DNA from: Methylobacillus methanolivorans
GTDB taxonomy: Bacteria; Pseudomonadota; Gammaproteobacteria; Burkholderiales; Methylophilaceae
NCBI RefSeq assembly: GCF_044751345.1
Contig: NZ_JBIWXY010000001.1
Span: 124,001 to 188,000, forward strand
Direction of reading: 5' to 3'
DNA length: 64,000 bases
Shown: positions 43,117 to 53,970 of the stretch, in pieces
Layout: every line of letters starts with the position of its first letter
Numbering within the stretch: the stretch's first letter is position 1
Program-made: the position numbers and the translations under genes
Notes under the pieces: generated by a model
Database searches by the model: none
Told to the model about the DNA's origin: nothing
What the model saw: the letters and a program-made list of their open reading frames with translations, nothing else

Positions 43117-43785
43117 TTAAATTTTTTGCAGTAAATAGCTATTTTCAAAGCCACGTACCGGCCCCAGCACATTAAAGCCTTTGAAATACCCGCCTGCTCT
43201 GAGCAGGTCGACAGCTGGACCTACCTCTGGGCTATATTGGTAGTCTGCATAGTCATCAAACACGACAAATCCTTCTGACACCACGCTTGGTGCATACAGC
43301 AGAAAATCCAGCAGGACATTACGCCCTTCATGCCCACCATCAATATGTAGCAAAGAAACTTGGGGTGAAAGATCATAGAAGCGCTCTGCGCTTAACTCGG
43401 AAAATCCTCGTAATACCATGACGTTGGGGAATATCAGGTTCTTGTAATGACTGAATTCCTCAAACTGGTTAGGCAAGGCAAATGGGTCAATGCCGATCAG
43501 CCTTTTTTGGCGGCAGCATACTTCGTTCATCAGGGACAGGGATTTACCTTTCCAAACCCCGATCTCGACAATATCGCCAGGCAGATCAGCAGTCAAAGCA
43601 CATAGATAAGCCAATAGTTTTACCTGCTCATGAAACGAAATCTCCTTGCGTTCCATGGCTTGTTCAGGTGGTAGCAGGGTTTGTGCCTGCTCAAAATTTT
43701 GCCCCAACAGATCCCACACCGTGGCGACCATCTGTTTGAGTTGTGCATTTTCCAGGAATTCGTTTAGCTCATTTGCCGTGATCAT
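43117..43785 (-). CDS. SAM-dependent class I methyltransferase (Methyltransf_24/TylF-like)
   Basis: A 222-residue protein with a Rossmann methyltransferase core: VEIGVWKGKSLSLM (SAM loop), LIGIDPFALP, and LLHIDGGHEG, the last characteristic of sugar or macrolide O-methyltransferases of the TylF/Methyltransf_24 group. About 65 helical residues precede the core. Substrate unknown. It starts 47 bases after nadB on the same strand and may share its transcript; its stop faces the DUF1841 gene at 18 bases. Confidence 0.8.
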   Translation of the reverse strand: MITANELNEFLENAQLKQMVATVWDLLGQNFEQAQTLLPPEQAMERKEISFHEQVKLLAYLCALTADLPGDIVEIGVWKGKSLSLMNEVCCRQKRLIGIDPFALPNQFEEFSHYKNLIFPNVMVLRGFSELSAERFYDLSPQVSLLHIDGGHEGRNVLLDFLLYAPSVVSEGFVVFDDYADYQYSPEVGPAVDLLRAGGYFKGFNVLGPVRGFENSYLLQKI

Positions 43786-43832
43786 TGTGGTCCTTGAGTT
43801 ATCTATGTATTCATGCCAGACGCGATCATGGC

Positions 43833-45458
43833 TTAGTGATGTTCGTGAGGCTCGTGTCCATGGTGGCTATCCAGCAGGCTGTAATAGTTGGATGGTTCCA
43901 GCACGGTAGGCACTGCTTCATCCGCAAGGAAGGGATAATCTTTGCTGTAATGCAGGCCGCGGCTTTCCTTACGTTCCATCGCACTGTTGACGATAAGCTC
44001 TGCGACTTGCAATAGGTTGCGTAGCTCAATCAGGTTATTACTGATGCGGAAATTGCTGTAGAACTCATGCACCTCGTCACGTAGCAGATGGATGCGATGC
44101 AAGGCGCGGGTGAGGCGCTTGTTGGTGCGCACAATACCAACATAATTCCACATGGTGCGGCGCAGCTCGCTCCAGTTATGCGTGATGATGATCTCTTCAT
44201 CGGCGTCCGTGACGCGACTTTCATCCCAATATGGCAGGGTGACTTCCGGCTGCTGTGGTTGCGCGATAATGTCTTCTGCCACTGCCTGGCCAAATACCAG
44301 GCATTCAAGCAGGGAGTTGCTGGCCAAGCGGTTGGCTCCATGCAGACCCGTACAGGCGTTTTCGCCTATGGCATACAGTCTTGGAATATCAGTGCGGCCA
44401 ATATGATCGGTCATGATCCCACCGCAGCTGTAGTGGGCTGCTGGTACGACGGGAATAGGTTCACGCGTAATGTCGATGCCAAGCTCGAAGCAGCGGCGGT
44501 AAATGGTCGGAAAGTGTGACAGGATGAAATCTGCTGGTTTGTGGGAGATGTCTAGATACACACAGTCCAACCCGCGTTTCTTCATTTCAAAATCAATGGC
44601 GCGTGCCACGATGTCGCGAGGGGCCAGTTCTGCGCGTTCATCATGCCAAGGCATGAAGCGTGTGCCATCTGGCAGCTTGAGTATGCCGCCTTCTCCGCGA
44701 ACGGCTTCCGTGATTAGGAAGGATTTGGCTTCGGAGTGGTAAAGGCAGGTGGGGTGGAATTGGATGAATTCCATGTTGGCAACGCGGCAGCCTGCTCTCC
44801 AGGCCATGGCAACGCCATCACCTGACGAGACATCGGGATTGGTTGTGTAGAGATAGACCTTGCCGGTGCCGCCAGTTGCCAGCACGGTGTGCTGGGCAGC
44901 AATGGTCAGCACCTTGCCGGTGATGTTGTCGAGCACATAGGCGCCCAGGCAGGCGCTACCTTCCATGTTGACCTTGCCAGCGGTGATGAGGTCAACCGCA
45001 ATATGTTCTTCCAAAATCGTAATATTGGGGTGCTGGCGTACTTTTTCAGCCAGGGTTTTTTGCACTGCCTGCCCTGTGGCATCGGCCGCGTGAATGATGC
45101 GTCTATGGCTGTGCCCGCCTTCACGGGTCAGGTGGAAGCCGCTATTGTCGTCTTCGCGAGTGAAAGGAACGCCTTCTGCAATCAGCCATTCCACGGTTTC
45201 ACGACCATGTTCTGCAACCAGGCGTGTCACCGCAGCGTCGCATAGTCCTGCACCTGCAATCAGGGTATCTTGAATATGGGCTTCTGTTGAGTCATCATCT
45301 GCCAGCACGGCGGCAATGCCACCTTGTGCCCAGTTGCTGGAACCATCGTTAATGCCGCGCTTGCTGATCAAGCAGACTTTTTTGTTTGCTGCCACTTTCA
45401 GTGCGAGGGTGAGGCCGGCAAGACCACTGCCGATGATGAGGACGTCATATTGCTGCAT
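43833..45458 (-). CDS. nadB: L-aspartate oxidase
   Basis: Flavoenzyme that makes iminoaspartate for de novo NAD synthesis. The 541-residue protein has the FAD site DVLIIGSGLAGLTLALKV at the N-terminus, the succinate-dehydrogenase-like active site (GEGGILKLPDG; THNWSELRRTMWNYVGIVRT) and HYSCGGI. The C-terminus ends in an unusual His-rich run (HHGHEPHEHH). ATG 45458 begins right at the FAD motif; upstream in-frame codons lack similarity. It is divergent from rpoE, as in Pseudomonas. Confidence 0.95.
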   Translation of the reverse strand: MQQYDVLIIGSGLAGLTLALKVAANKKVCLISKRGINDGSSNWAQGGIAAVLADDDSTEAHIQDTLIAGAGLCDAAVTRLVAEHGRETVEWLIAEGVPFTREDDNSGFHLTREGGHSHRRIIHAADATGQAVQKTLAEKVRQHPNITILEEHIAVDLITAGKVNMEGSACLGAYVLDNITGKVLTIAAQHTVLATGGTGKVYLYTTNPDVSSGDGVAMAWRAGCRVANMEFIQFHPTCLYHSEAKSFLITEAVRGEGGILKLPDGTRFMPWHDERAELAPRDIVARAIDFEMKKRGLDCVYLDISHKPADFILSHFPTIYRRCFELGIDITREPIPVVPAAHYSCGGIMTDHIGRTDIPRLYAIGENACTGLHGANRLASNSLLECLVFGQAVAEDIIAQPQQPEVTLPYWDESRVTDADEEIIITHNWSELRRTMWNYVGIVRTNKRLTRALHRIHLLRDEVHEFYSNFRISNNLIELRNLLQVAELIVNSAMERKESRGLHYSKDYPFLADEAVPTVLEPSNYYSLLDSHHGHEPHEHH

Positions 45459-45476
45459 AAGAACCCAAGGATGGAT

Positions 45477-45505
45477 GAACTTTCGCGAGTGTAGCGCTGT
45501 CTGTA
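45477..45505 (+). promoter_or_regulatory. Possible sigmaE autoregulatory promoter of rpoE
   Basis: GAACTT, 17 bases, TCTGTA, close to the extracytoplasmic sigmaE consensus GAACTT-N16-TCTGA. It lies on the plus strand between nadB and rpoE, about 140 bases before the preferred rpoE start. Confidence 0.45.
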
Positions 45506-45652
45506 GCACTAAGCTAGTCATGAAAATACAAAGGGAAGGTCATGATCAAGACAAATAATTTCGAGGAATTTTCGCGCATGGGCTTCGTCGATACGGGAGT
45601 GCGCGGGTATACTCCGTCTGTCAAGAAAATACAGACAGGGAGCATGGCCGCG

Positions 45653-46270
45653 ATGGCAGTAACCCCGCCGGCGGGTAATCGGGAATTAGACCAGCAGTTA
45701 GTTGAGCGTGCGCAAGGTGGTGATAAGCGTGCGTTTGGCTTATTGGTGGATAAGTACCAGCGTAAGCTGGGGCGCTTGCTCTCTCGCTTGATCAGGGATC
45801 CAGCCGAGGTGGAGGATGTGGTGCAAGAATCCTTCATTAAGGCATATCGGGCTTTGCCTAGCTTTCGTGGTGACAGTGCTTTTTATACTTGGTTGTACCG
45901 TATTGGTATCAACACCGCGAAGAATTATTTGGTAGCGATGGGTCGCAGACCCCAAGCTACAGGTGATATTGAAATTGAAGATGCTGAAAATTTCGATGAT
46001 GGTGATGAATTGCGCACCATGGATACGCCTGAAACAGAATTGATGGGCAAGGAAATTGCCCAGACTGTGAACGATACGGTAGCTTCGTTGCCAGAAGAGT
46101 TGCGTACAGCAATTACATTGCGCGAGATAGAAGGCTTGAGCTACGAAGAGATTGCCACGATGATGGATTGCCCGATAGGGACAGTGCGTTCACGCATTTT
46201 CCGAGCTCGTGAAACGATCGCCCAGAAGTTGCGTCCTTTACTGGACACCCCCGAAAACAGGAGATGGTGA
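45653..46270 (+). CDS. rpoE: RNA polymerase sigmaE factor (RpoE/AlgU)
   Basis: Extracytoplasmic-stress sigma factor. The 205-residue form has region 2 (FGLLVDKYQRKLGRLLSRLI; DVVQESFIKAYRALPSFRG; FYTWLYRIGINTAKNYLVA) and region 4 (SLPEELRTAITLREIEGLSY; IGTVRSRIFRARETI). I chose ATG 45653 with AGGGAG upstream. An in-frame ATG at 45542, with its own AAGGGAAGG site, would add 37 residues not seen in the family. First gene of rpoE-rseA-rseB-mucD. Confidence 0.95.
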   Translation: MAVTPPAGNRELDQQLVERAQGGDKRAFGLLVDKYQRKLGRLLSRLIRDPAEVEDVVQESFIKAYRALPSFRGDSAFYTWLYRIGINTAKNYLVAMGRRPQATGDIEIEDAENFDDGDELRTMDTPETELMGKEIAQTVNDTVASLPEELRTAITLREIEGLSYEEIATMMDCPIGTVRSRIFRARETIAQKLRPLLDTPENRRW

Positions 46271-46728
46271 TGAAAAGTCAAATTTCGGCGCTGATGGATG
46301 GTGACATTGCGCTTGAGGATGCGGAATACCTCTATACGACTTTGAAGTCTGGTGGTGAATCTACCCAGGCTTGGTCTGATTATCATTTGATCGGTGATGC
46401 CATGCGTGGCAATCCTGTTTTTAAGCCTGATTTTACTGAGCGCCTGTTGGCTAGCCTTGAGGATGAGCCTGTGCTGCTGGTGCCTTCCGTCAAGCGTAAG
46501 CGGGCTTTACTCAAAAATAGCAAACTCTGGTCTGTAGCAGCATCTGTTTCGGCTGTGGCATTTGTTGGCTGGGTGGTATTGCAGCAGCAGGTGCAAAGTG
46601 GCCTGGAGGAAGATGCAACCCCCATGGAAATTGCTCAAAGCCTTCCCTCGGATTATTGGTTGGCGCACCAGTCACAGGCTTCCAATAATTCCGCCTACTA
46701 TATTCAGCCCGCCAATTATTCGGAGTAG
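46270..46728 (+). CDS. rseA: Anti-sigmaE factor RseA
   Basis: Inner-membrane regulator that holds sigmaE. The 152-residue protein has the N-terminal RseA domain (SQISALMDGDIALEDAE; WSDYHLIGDAMRG), one TM segment near 84-102 (LWSVAASVSAVAFVGWVVL) and a short periplasmic tail. Start overlaps the rpoE stop (TGATG). The DegS/RseP cleavage targets would lie in the tail and TM. Confidence 0.93.
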   Translation: MKSQISALMDGDIALEDAEYLYTTLKSGGESTQAWSDYHLIGDAMRGNPVFKPDFTERLLASLEDEPVLLVPSVKRKRALLKNSKLWSVAASVSAVAFVGWVVLQQQVQSGLEEDATPMEIAQSLPSDYWLAHQSQASNNSAYYIQPANYSE

Positions 46729-46735
46729 TCGGTAG

Positions 46736-47686
46736 ATGAAGCGTTTCCTGCTGGCTTTCCTGCTGGCAAGCCCGTTTGTCGTTGTGCATGCCGAACCTGA
46801 AGACCCCTGGCTCGTTCTGCAAAAGGCTGCTAGTGCAGCCCACGATCTGAGCTACAAAGGGGTCTTTATCTATCAGTCTGGTGACAATATCAAGTCTGTC
46901 CAGATCACCCATACCAACTCGGGCCAAGGTGAATATGCCCGTATGGTCGTGCTGGATGGCACACCTAGAGAAATGCTCAGCCAGGGTGGCGATGTCGTCA
47001 TTTTTAGTTCCAAGAATGAAAAAGTCATCATGGAAAAGCGCCGGGCACATAACTTGTTCCCCGCCGTATTGCCTGAAGATATTGAGCGCCTAAAGGCAAG
47101 CTACCAAGCGCGAGTCGGTGGTACCGAGCGTATTGCCGGTCGTGATGGCAGGATAGTGTTTCTTGATCCTCGTGATAGCCTGCGATATGCCTACAAGTTC
47201 TGGGCTGATCGTGAATATGGTTTGCTGCTGAAATCGCTGATGCTGAATGATCAAAAGCAGATGTTGGAGCAAATGGCATTCAGCCAGGTCAATATGATGG
47301 AAGAGCAGGGCATGGACTGGTTCCACCCCAATGTTGATCATAACAAGCATTACATTCTTGAAGAGGCCAATGCCCAGCCCGCTCAGGATGCCTCTGGCTG
47401 GACAGTGGGAGCTTTGCCTGCGGGCTATCGCAAGGTTGAGCAAGTGACCCGGCTCGTGCCGGGCAAAACTGCGCCTGTCACCCAAGTGATTTTTACCGAT
47501 GGCTTGGCTTCTGTTTCTCTCTTCATTGAACCTTTGTCTAAAGGTACTCGTCCTAAGATCGGTCAGACGTCGAAAGGCGCTACTCATTTTTATGCCAATG
47601 TCAGCAAGGGATATCAGATATTGGTCGTAGGTGAAGTGCCCGCGGCGACAGTGGCGCAGATCGGTAGTGCGGTCAGTTTCAAGTAG
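46736..47686 (+). CDS. rseB: SigmaE regulatory protein RseB (MucB)
   Basis: Periplasmic sensor that shields RseA from DegS. A signal peptide (to about VVHAE) leads a 316-residue protein with the MucB/RseB N-terminal lipid-binding fold (HDLSYKGVFIYQSGDNIKSV) and small C-terminal domain (LPAGYRKVEQVTRLVPG; FTDGLASVSLFIEPL). Seven bases after rseA. No rseC follows. Confidence 0.95.
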   Translation: MKRFLLAFLLASPFVVVHAEPEDPWLVLQKAASAAHDLSYKGVFIYQSGDNIKSVQITHTNSGQGEYARMVVLDGTPREMLSQGGDVVIFSSKNEKVIMEKRRAHNLFPAVLPEDIERLKASYQARVGGTERIAGRDGRIVFLDPRDSLRYAYKFWADREYGLLLKSLMLNDQKQMLEQMAFSQVNMMEEQGMDWFHPNVDHNKHYILEEANAQPAQDASGWTVGALPAGYRKVEQVTRLVPGKTAPVTQVIFTDGLASVSLFIEPLSKGTRPKIGQTSKGATHFYANVSKGYQILVVGEVPAATVAQIGSAVSFK

Positions 47687-47846
47687 TCATTACATCCGAA
47701 AACTGGGTCGCTGATTTTCTTTAGTCTGTACACGGGTGCTTTGCAGCTTGAGCTTGCTTGGCACTGTTGTGATGGTGATTGGTGTGTGAGCTTGCTGCGA
47801 GTAGCTTAAGCAGCGTATGAGTGTGACGTGTTAACGAGGTGAGTCG

Positions 47847-49280
47847 ATGTTTAAAAAACTGATTGCTGTTTCCGCAATTTGTTTATCTGTGGGCCTGACT
47901 GCTGCAACACCTGTCTTGGCCAAAGAGTTACCTGATTTTACGGAATTGGCCGAGAAGCAAGGTGCTGCCGTTGTCAATATCAGTGTCACCCAGGTGATGC
48001 AAGGTGGTGCGGGTGGTTCTCCTTTTCAAGGGATGCCGGAAGATGAGGCGTTGAATGAGTTTTTCCGCCGTTTTGGTATTCCAGGGTTCCCTGGCGTGCC
48101 ACGTGGGCAGGGAGGTCAGCAGTCGCCTGAGTACAAGTCCCAGTCGCTGGGTTCAGGCTTCATTATCAGCAGCGATGGTTACATCCTGACTAACGCTCAT
48201 GTGGTGCGTGAAGCGGATGAAGTGATCGTTAAATTGAACGATAAGCGCGAATTCAAGGCCAAGATTGTCGGCGCGGATCGTCGCACAGATGTCGCTCTGC
48301 TCAAGATAGAGGCCACTGGCCTACCCAAGGTAACGATAGGCAATCCCGAGCTGTTGAAGGTTGGCGAGTGGGTGGTAGCGATTGGATCGCCCTTCGGCCT
48401 TGAAAGCACGCTGACAGCCGGTGTAGTGAGTGCCAAGGGGCGTGCCTTGCCACAGGAAAATTTTGTTCCATTTATCCAGACCGATGTAGCGATCAATCCT
48501 GGTAATTCAGGTGGGCCGCTGTTCAACCTCAAAGGTGAGGTCGTCGGGGTCAACTCGCAAATTTATAGCCGTACTGGCGGTTATATGGGCTTGTCGTTTT
48601 CCATCCCGATTGATGTCGCTATTGATGTCTCCAATCAGCTCAAGGCCTCAGGTCGTGTAGCACGCGGCTGGCTGGGGATAGGCATTCAGGAAATCACCAA
48701 GGATCTGGCCGAATCATTCGGTATGAAGAATACCAACGGTGCCTTGGTGGCTGGTGTGGAGAAGGGTAGCCCTGCGGAAAAGGGTGGCCTGGAAGCTGGT
48801 GATGTGGTCGTCAAGTTTGATGGCAAAGCGGTCACTACGTCGGCTGACCTGCCAAGGATTGTTGGCGCAACCAAGCCTGGTAAGCAGGTGCCAGTGGAGG
48901 TGTTGCGCAAGGGCGCCAGCAAGACCTTGAATATTGCATTGGGTGAAATGCCAGCAGACAAGGATGAAGTCGCTGCAAATGCACAGCCAGATGCCAAGCC
49001 TGAATCCAACCGCTTGGGCCTGACATTGCGCGAACTGACACCGCAACAGCGCCGTAGCCTGAATGGCCGTAATGCGTTGATTGTTGTGGATGCGCAAGGC
49101 GCGGCAGCGCAAGCGGGCATCCGCCGTGGTGATTTAGTGCTGGCCTTGAATAATACCGAGGTGCAAAGCCTGGAGCAATTCACCAAGCAGGTGAATGCCG
49201 TACATGCAGGCAAGACCGTAGCATTGCTGGTACAGCGGGAAAACAATACCCTGTATGTGCCGGTCAAGATTGGCAAGTAA
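47847..49280 (+). CDS. mucD: Periplasmic serine protease DegP/MucD-like (Do family)
   Basis: The 477-residue quality-control protease and chaperone of the periplasm. Signal peptide to about residue 26 (PVLAK). The protease domain carries the triad His118 (TNAHVV), Asp148 (RRTDVALL) and Ser221 (NPGNSGGPL). Two PDZ domains follow (about 255-360 and 385-477). The Q-linker between catalytic strands is short, as in MucD/DegQ. It completes the rpoE-rseA-rseB-mucD set and lies 160 bases after rseB, so it may have its own promoter. A terminator follows. Confidence 0.95.
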   Translation: MFKKLIAVSAICLSVGLTAATPVLAKELPDFTELAEKQGAAVVNISVTQVMQGGAGGSPFQGMPEDEALNEFFRRFGIPGFPGVPRGQGGQQSPEYKSQSLGSGFIISSDGYILTNAHVVREADEVIVKLNDKREFKAKIVGADRRTDVALLKIEATGLPKVTIGNPELLKVGEWVVAIGSPFGLESTLTAGVVSAKGRALPQENFVPFIQTDVAINPGNSGGPLFNLKGEVVGVNSQIYSRTGGYMGLSFSIPIDVAIDVSNQLKASGRVARGWLGIGIQEITKDLAESFGMKNTNGALVAGVEKGSPAEKGGLEAGDVVVKFDGKAVTTSADLPRIVGATKPGKQVPVEVLRKGASKTLNIALGEMPADKDEVAANAQPDAKPESNRLGLTLRELTPQQRRSLNGRNALIVVDAQGAAAQAGIRRGDLVLALNNTEVQSLEQFTKQVNAVHAGKTVALLVQRENNTLYVPVKIGK

Positions 49281-49336
49281 AGCATGCTAAGAGTCGGTAT
49301 TTGCTGTAAAATCCGACGCTAATCACTGTGTTGTAA

Positions 49337-49359
49337 AAGGGCGCTCCGGCGCCCTTCTT
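49337..49359 (+). terminator. Intrinsic terminator after mucD
   Basis: Stem AAGGGCGC/GCGCCCTT with loop TCCG and a short T-rich tail, lying only 26 bases before the lepA ATG. Confidence 0.75.
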
Positions 49360-49385
49360 TACTTGGCTTAATCTAGAATAACTAC

Positions 49386-51175
<1,790 letters not shown>

Positions 51176-51179
<4 letters not shown>

Positions 51180-51922
51180 TGTTTGCATTATTCATGCTGG
51201 CGGTGCTGGCAATTACGGGTGTGATCTGGTTGTTGGATAGCCTGTTCTGGCGCAAGAAGCGCGCGGCAGATGCGGCAGACCCCGTGATCGTGGAATATTC
51301 CAAGAGCTTCTTTCCCGTCATTCTCGCGGTGTTCCTGATTCGTTCTTTCATCGTTGAGCCATTCAAAATTCCTTCTGGCTCCATGATGCCAACCTTGCTG
51401 GCAGGTGATTTCATCCTGGTGAACAAATTTACTTATGGCTTGCGGGTGCCTATCCTTAACAAGACCTTCCTGGCCGTTGACCACCCGCAGCGTGGAGATG
51501 TGTTTGTTTTCCATTACCCGCCTGACCCATCCATTGATTACATCAAGCGCGTGATTGGTGTGCCTGGTGACCGTATCGCCTACCGCAATAAGCGTTTGTA
51601 TGTGAATGGCCAGGCTGTGCAGACGGATTATGTGGATGATTACAAATATGTTGGTTCCGGTCTGAATATGGTCGTTACCAAGCGTTATCAAGAGCAGCTT
51701 GGTGAGGTTAAGCATGACATCCTGATTGAGGAAAATGGGATGGCGTTCGATGGTGAGGTTGAGGTGCCAGCTGGGCATTACTTTGCCATGGGTGACAACC
51801 GAGATAACAGCAAGGATAGCCGCGTTTGGGGCTTTGTGCCCGAAGATAACCTGGTCGGGAAAGCGTTCTTTATCTGGTGGAATTTTGACGACTTTGGCAG
51901 AATTGGCACCAAGATCAAGTAA
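51176..51922 (+). CDS. lepB: Signal peptidase I
   Basis: Removes signal peptides at the inner membrane. The 248-residue enzyme has two N-terminal TM segments, catalytic Ser69 in PSGSMMPTL and Lys124 in DYIKRVIGVPGD, and the C-terminal box GDNRDNSKDSRVWGFVP. Start ATGATG overlaps the lepA stop, the normal lepA-lepB pairing. Confidence 0.97.
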
Positions 51923-51952
51923 ATATCCAATTCAAATAAACGGAGAGCCAGC

Positions 51953-52318
51953 ATGAAAAAGCAGCAAGGCCTGACCTTCTTGAGCCTGGTGATTGTGATT
52001 GCAGTCGGCGTATTTTTCGCGATGCTGGCGATGAAGCTTACGCCTTCTTATATCGAGTATTTTGCTGTCAAGAAGGCAATCAGCCGTATTGCGCATGATC
52101 CGGCGTTTTCCAGCATGAGCAAGGCGGACATGATCAGCGCTTTCCAAAAGAGTGCGACCATAGACGATATTCGCAGTGTGGATGCCAAGGATCTTAGCTT
52201 TCTGCGCGATGAGAATGGCAAAACAGCACTGTCTGTTGATTACCAGGTAGTCGTGCCCTTGTTTTCCAATATCAGCGTTTTACTAGATTTCGAAGCTTCT
52301 ACCGACAATGCCCGTTGA
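51953..52318 (+). CDS. DUF4845 single-span membrane protein
   Basis: A 121-residue protein with one N-terminal pilin-like TM segment (QQGLTFLSLVIVIAVGVFFA) and a small periplasmic domain (VKKAISRIAHDPAFSSMSKA). It always sits between lepB and rnc in betaproteobacteria and pseudomonads. Function unknown; the pilin-like start without a prepilin Glu site suggests only a type of anchor. Confidence 0.88.
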   Translation: MKKQQGLTFLSLVIVIAVGVFFAMLAMKLTPSYIEYFAVKKAISRIAHDPAFSSMSKADMISAFQKSATIDDIRSVDAKDLSFLRDENGKTALSVDYQVVVPLFSNISVLLDFEASTDNAR

Positions 52319-52393
52319 TTGCCATTGTCGCCTGGGCCGTGCATGTAGCATGGCCTGTTCATTTTCTACGCTACTCCATAGTAAGGCCTTGTT

Positions 52394-53083
52394 TTGAGTC
52401 TGTATAGCTTGAATAACCTGCTACGCCAGCTTGCCTATGAGTTCCAGGATAAAAACCTGCTGACGCAGGCGCTGACGCATCGTAGCCATTCAGGTAACAA
52501 TAACGAGCGACTGGAGTTTCTCGGGGACGGCGTGCTGAATTTCCTGGTGGCACATCAACTGTTCCAGCGGTTCCCCAAATTGCCCGAAGGCGATCTCAGC
52601 CGCTTGCGTGCGCAATTGGTCAAGGAACAAACCCTGAGTGAGATTGCAATCAGCCTTAATATAGGGGAATGCTTACGCCTGGGCGAAGGGGAACTTAAAA
52701 GTGGTGGCTGGCGTCGTCCCTCGGTACTGGCTGATGCGATGGAGGCTATTATCGGCGCGGTGTTTCTTGATGGAGGCTATCCTGCTGCCGAGGCACTGGT
52801 ACAGCGCCTGTTCCTCCCGCGCCTGGAAAATATAGACCCCAAGTCGATCGGCAAGGATGCCAAGTCGCTGCTGCAGGAATTCCTGCAAGGGCGCAAAATT
52901 GACCTGCCTGAATATCATGTGTTGGCAACTGAAGGCGAGGCGCATTGCCAGACATTTCGCGTGAGTTGCCATATTGCCAAGTTACAGATGACTGCTGAAG
53001 GCAAAGGCTCTAGTCGCCGTGCGGCTGAACAACAAGCTGCCCAGGCAGTTTACGAGCAATTGCTCGACAAAGGAAAGAAATGA
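52394..53083 (+). CDS. rnc: Ribonuclease III
   Basis: Double-strand RNA nuclease for rRNA and mRNA processing. The 229-residue protein has the signature ERLEFLGDGVLNF, acidic residues in the second helix (EAIIGAVFLDGGY), and the C-terminal dsRNA-binding domain (DPKSIGKDAKSLLQEFLQGR to the end). The start is TTG with AAGG upstream; no in-frame ATG is near. It overlaps era. Confidence 0.96.
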   Translation: MSLYSLNNLLRQLAYEFQDKNLLTQALTHRSHSGNNNERLEFLGDGVLNFLVAHQLFQRFPKLPEGDLSRLRAQLVKEQTLSEIAISLNIGECLRLGEGELKSGGWRRPSVLADAMEAIIGAVFLDGGYPAAEALVQRLFLPRLENIDPKSIGKDAKSLLQEFLQGRKIDLPEYHVLATEGEAHCQTFRVSCHIAKLQMTAEGKGSSRRAAEQQAAQAVYEQLLDKGKK

Positions 53084-53970
53084 CATCAACCAATACGTTT
53101 CGTTGTGGCACCGTTGCTATCGTTGGTCGCCCCAATGTGGGCAAGTCCACATTGCTCAATCATATCCTTGGCCTCAAGCTGAGCATTACATCGCGTAAGG
53201 CACAAACCACGCGCCATCGTGTGCTTGGCATTCATACCACAGAAGATACGCAATACCTGTTTGTCGATACGCCAGGTTTTCAGCAAAAGCACATCAATGC
53301 GCTCAATCGTAGCCTGAACCGCACTGTTACCCAGGTGCTCAGTGATGTTGATGTGGTGCTATTCGTGATCGAGCCTATGCATCTGGGTGAGGCTGATCGT
53401 AAGGTGTTGGCATTGCTGCCGAAAAACCAGCCGGTGTTCTTGGTCGTCAATAAGGCCGACCTGATGGGTGATAAGGGCAACTTGTTGCCCTTGATCCAGG
53501 ATTTTGATCTGGAGTTCCCATTCACCGGCATTATCCCGGTAAGTGCCAAGAAAAATCTTTATCTCGATGAGTTGCTCTCTGCTGTGCGCGAGCATTTGCC
53601 AGAACAACCGGCGATTTATGGTGACGATGAGCTCACGGATCGTAATGAACGTTTCTTGGCTGCTGAAATGCTGCGCGAGAAGATTTTCCGTTTACTAGGC
53701 GATGAAGTGCCGTATTCGGTTGCGGTGGAAATCGAGAAGTTTGAGCAGGAAGGCAATCTGCGCCGTATTCACGCTGCCATCATTGTCGATAAGGAAAGCC
53801 AGAAGCCGATGTTGATTGGCAAGGGAGGCGAGAAGCTCAAGCGCATTTCCACCGAAGCGCGCCAGGATATGGAAAAGCTTTTCGGTGGCAAGGTCTGGCT
53901 GGAAACCTGGGTAAAGGTCAAGGGTGGCTGGGCAGACGACGAGCGCGCCTTGAAATCGTTGGGATATTAG
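53080..53970 (+). CDS. era: GTPase Era
   Basis: Essential 16S-rRNA-binding GTPase for 30S assembly. The 296-residue protein has G1 GRPNVGKST (16-24), G3 DTPGF, G4 NKADL and the KH domain (KPMLIGKGGEKLKRISTEAR). ATG overlaps the rnc stop. The stop overlaps that of the antisense pagP gene by three bases. Confidence 0.98.
   Translation: MTSTNTFRCGTVAIVGRPNVGKSTLLNHILGLKLSITSRKAQTTRHRVLGIHTTEDTQYLFVDTPGFQQKHINALNRSLNRTVTQVLSDVDVVLFVIEPMHLGEADRKVLALLPKNQPVFLVVNKADLMGDKGNLLPLIQDFDLEFPFTGIIPVSAKKNLYLDELLSAVREHLPEQPAIYGDDELTDRNERFLAAEMLREKIFRLLGDEVPYSVAVEIEKFEQEGNLRRIHAAIIVDKESQKPMLIGKGGEKLKRISTEARQDMEKLFGGKVWLETWVKVKGGWADDERALKSLGY

Noticed and set aside
45542..45652. Separate leader peptide before rpoE
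   Set aside because: The frame is continuous with rpoE, so it is an alternative start and not a separate peptide.
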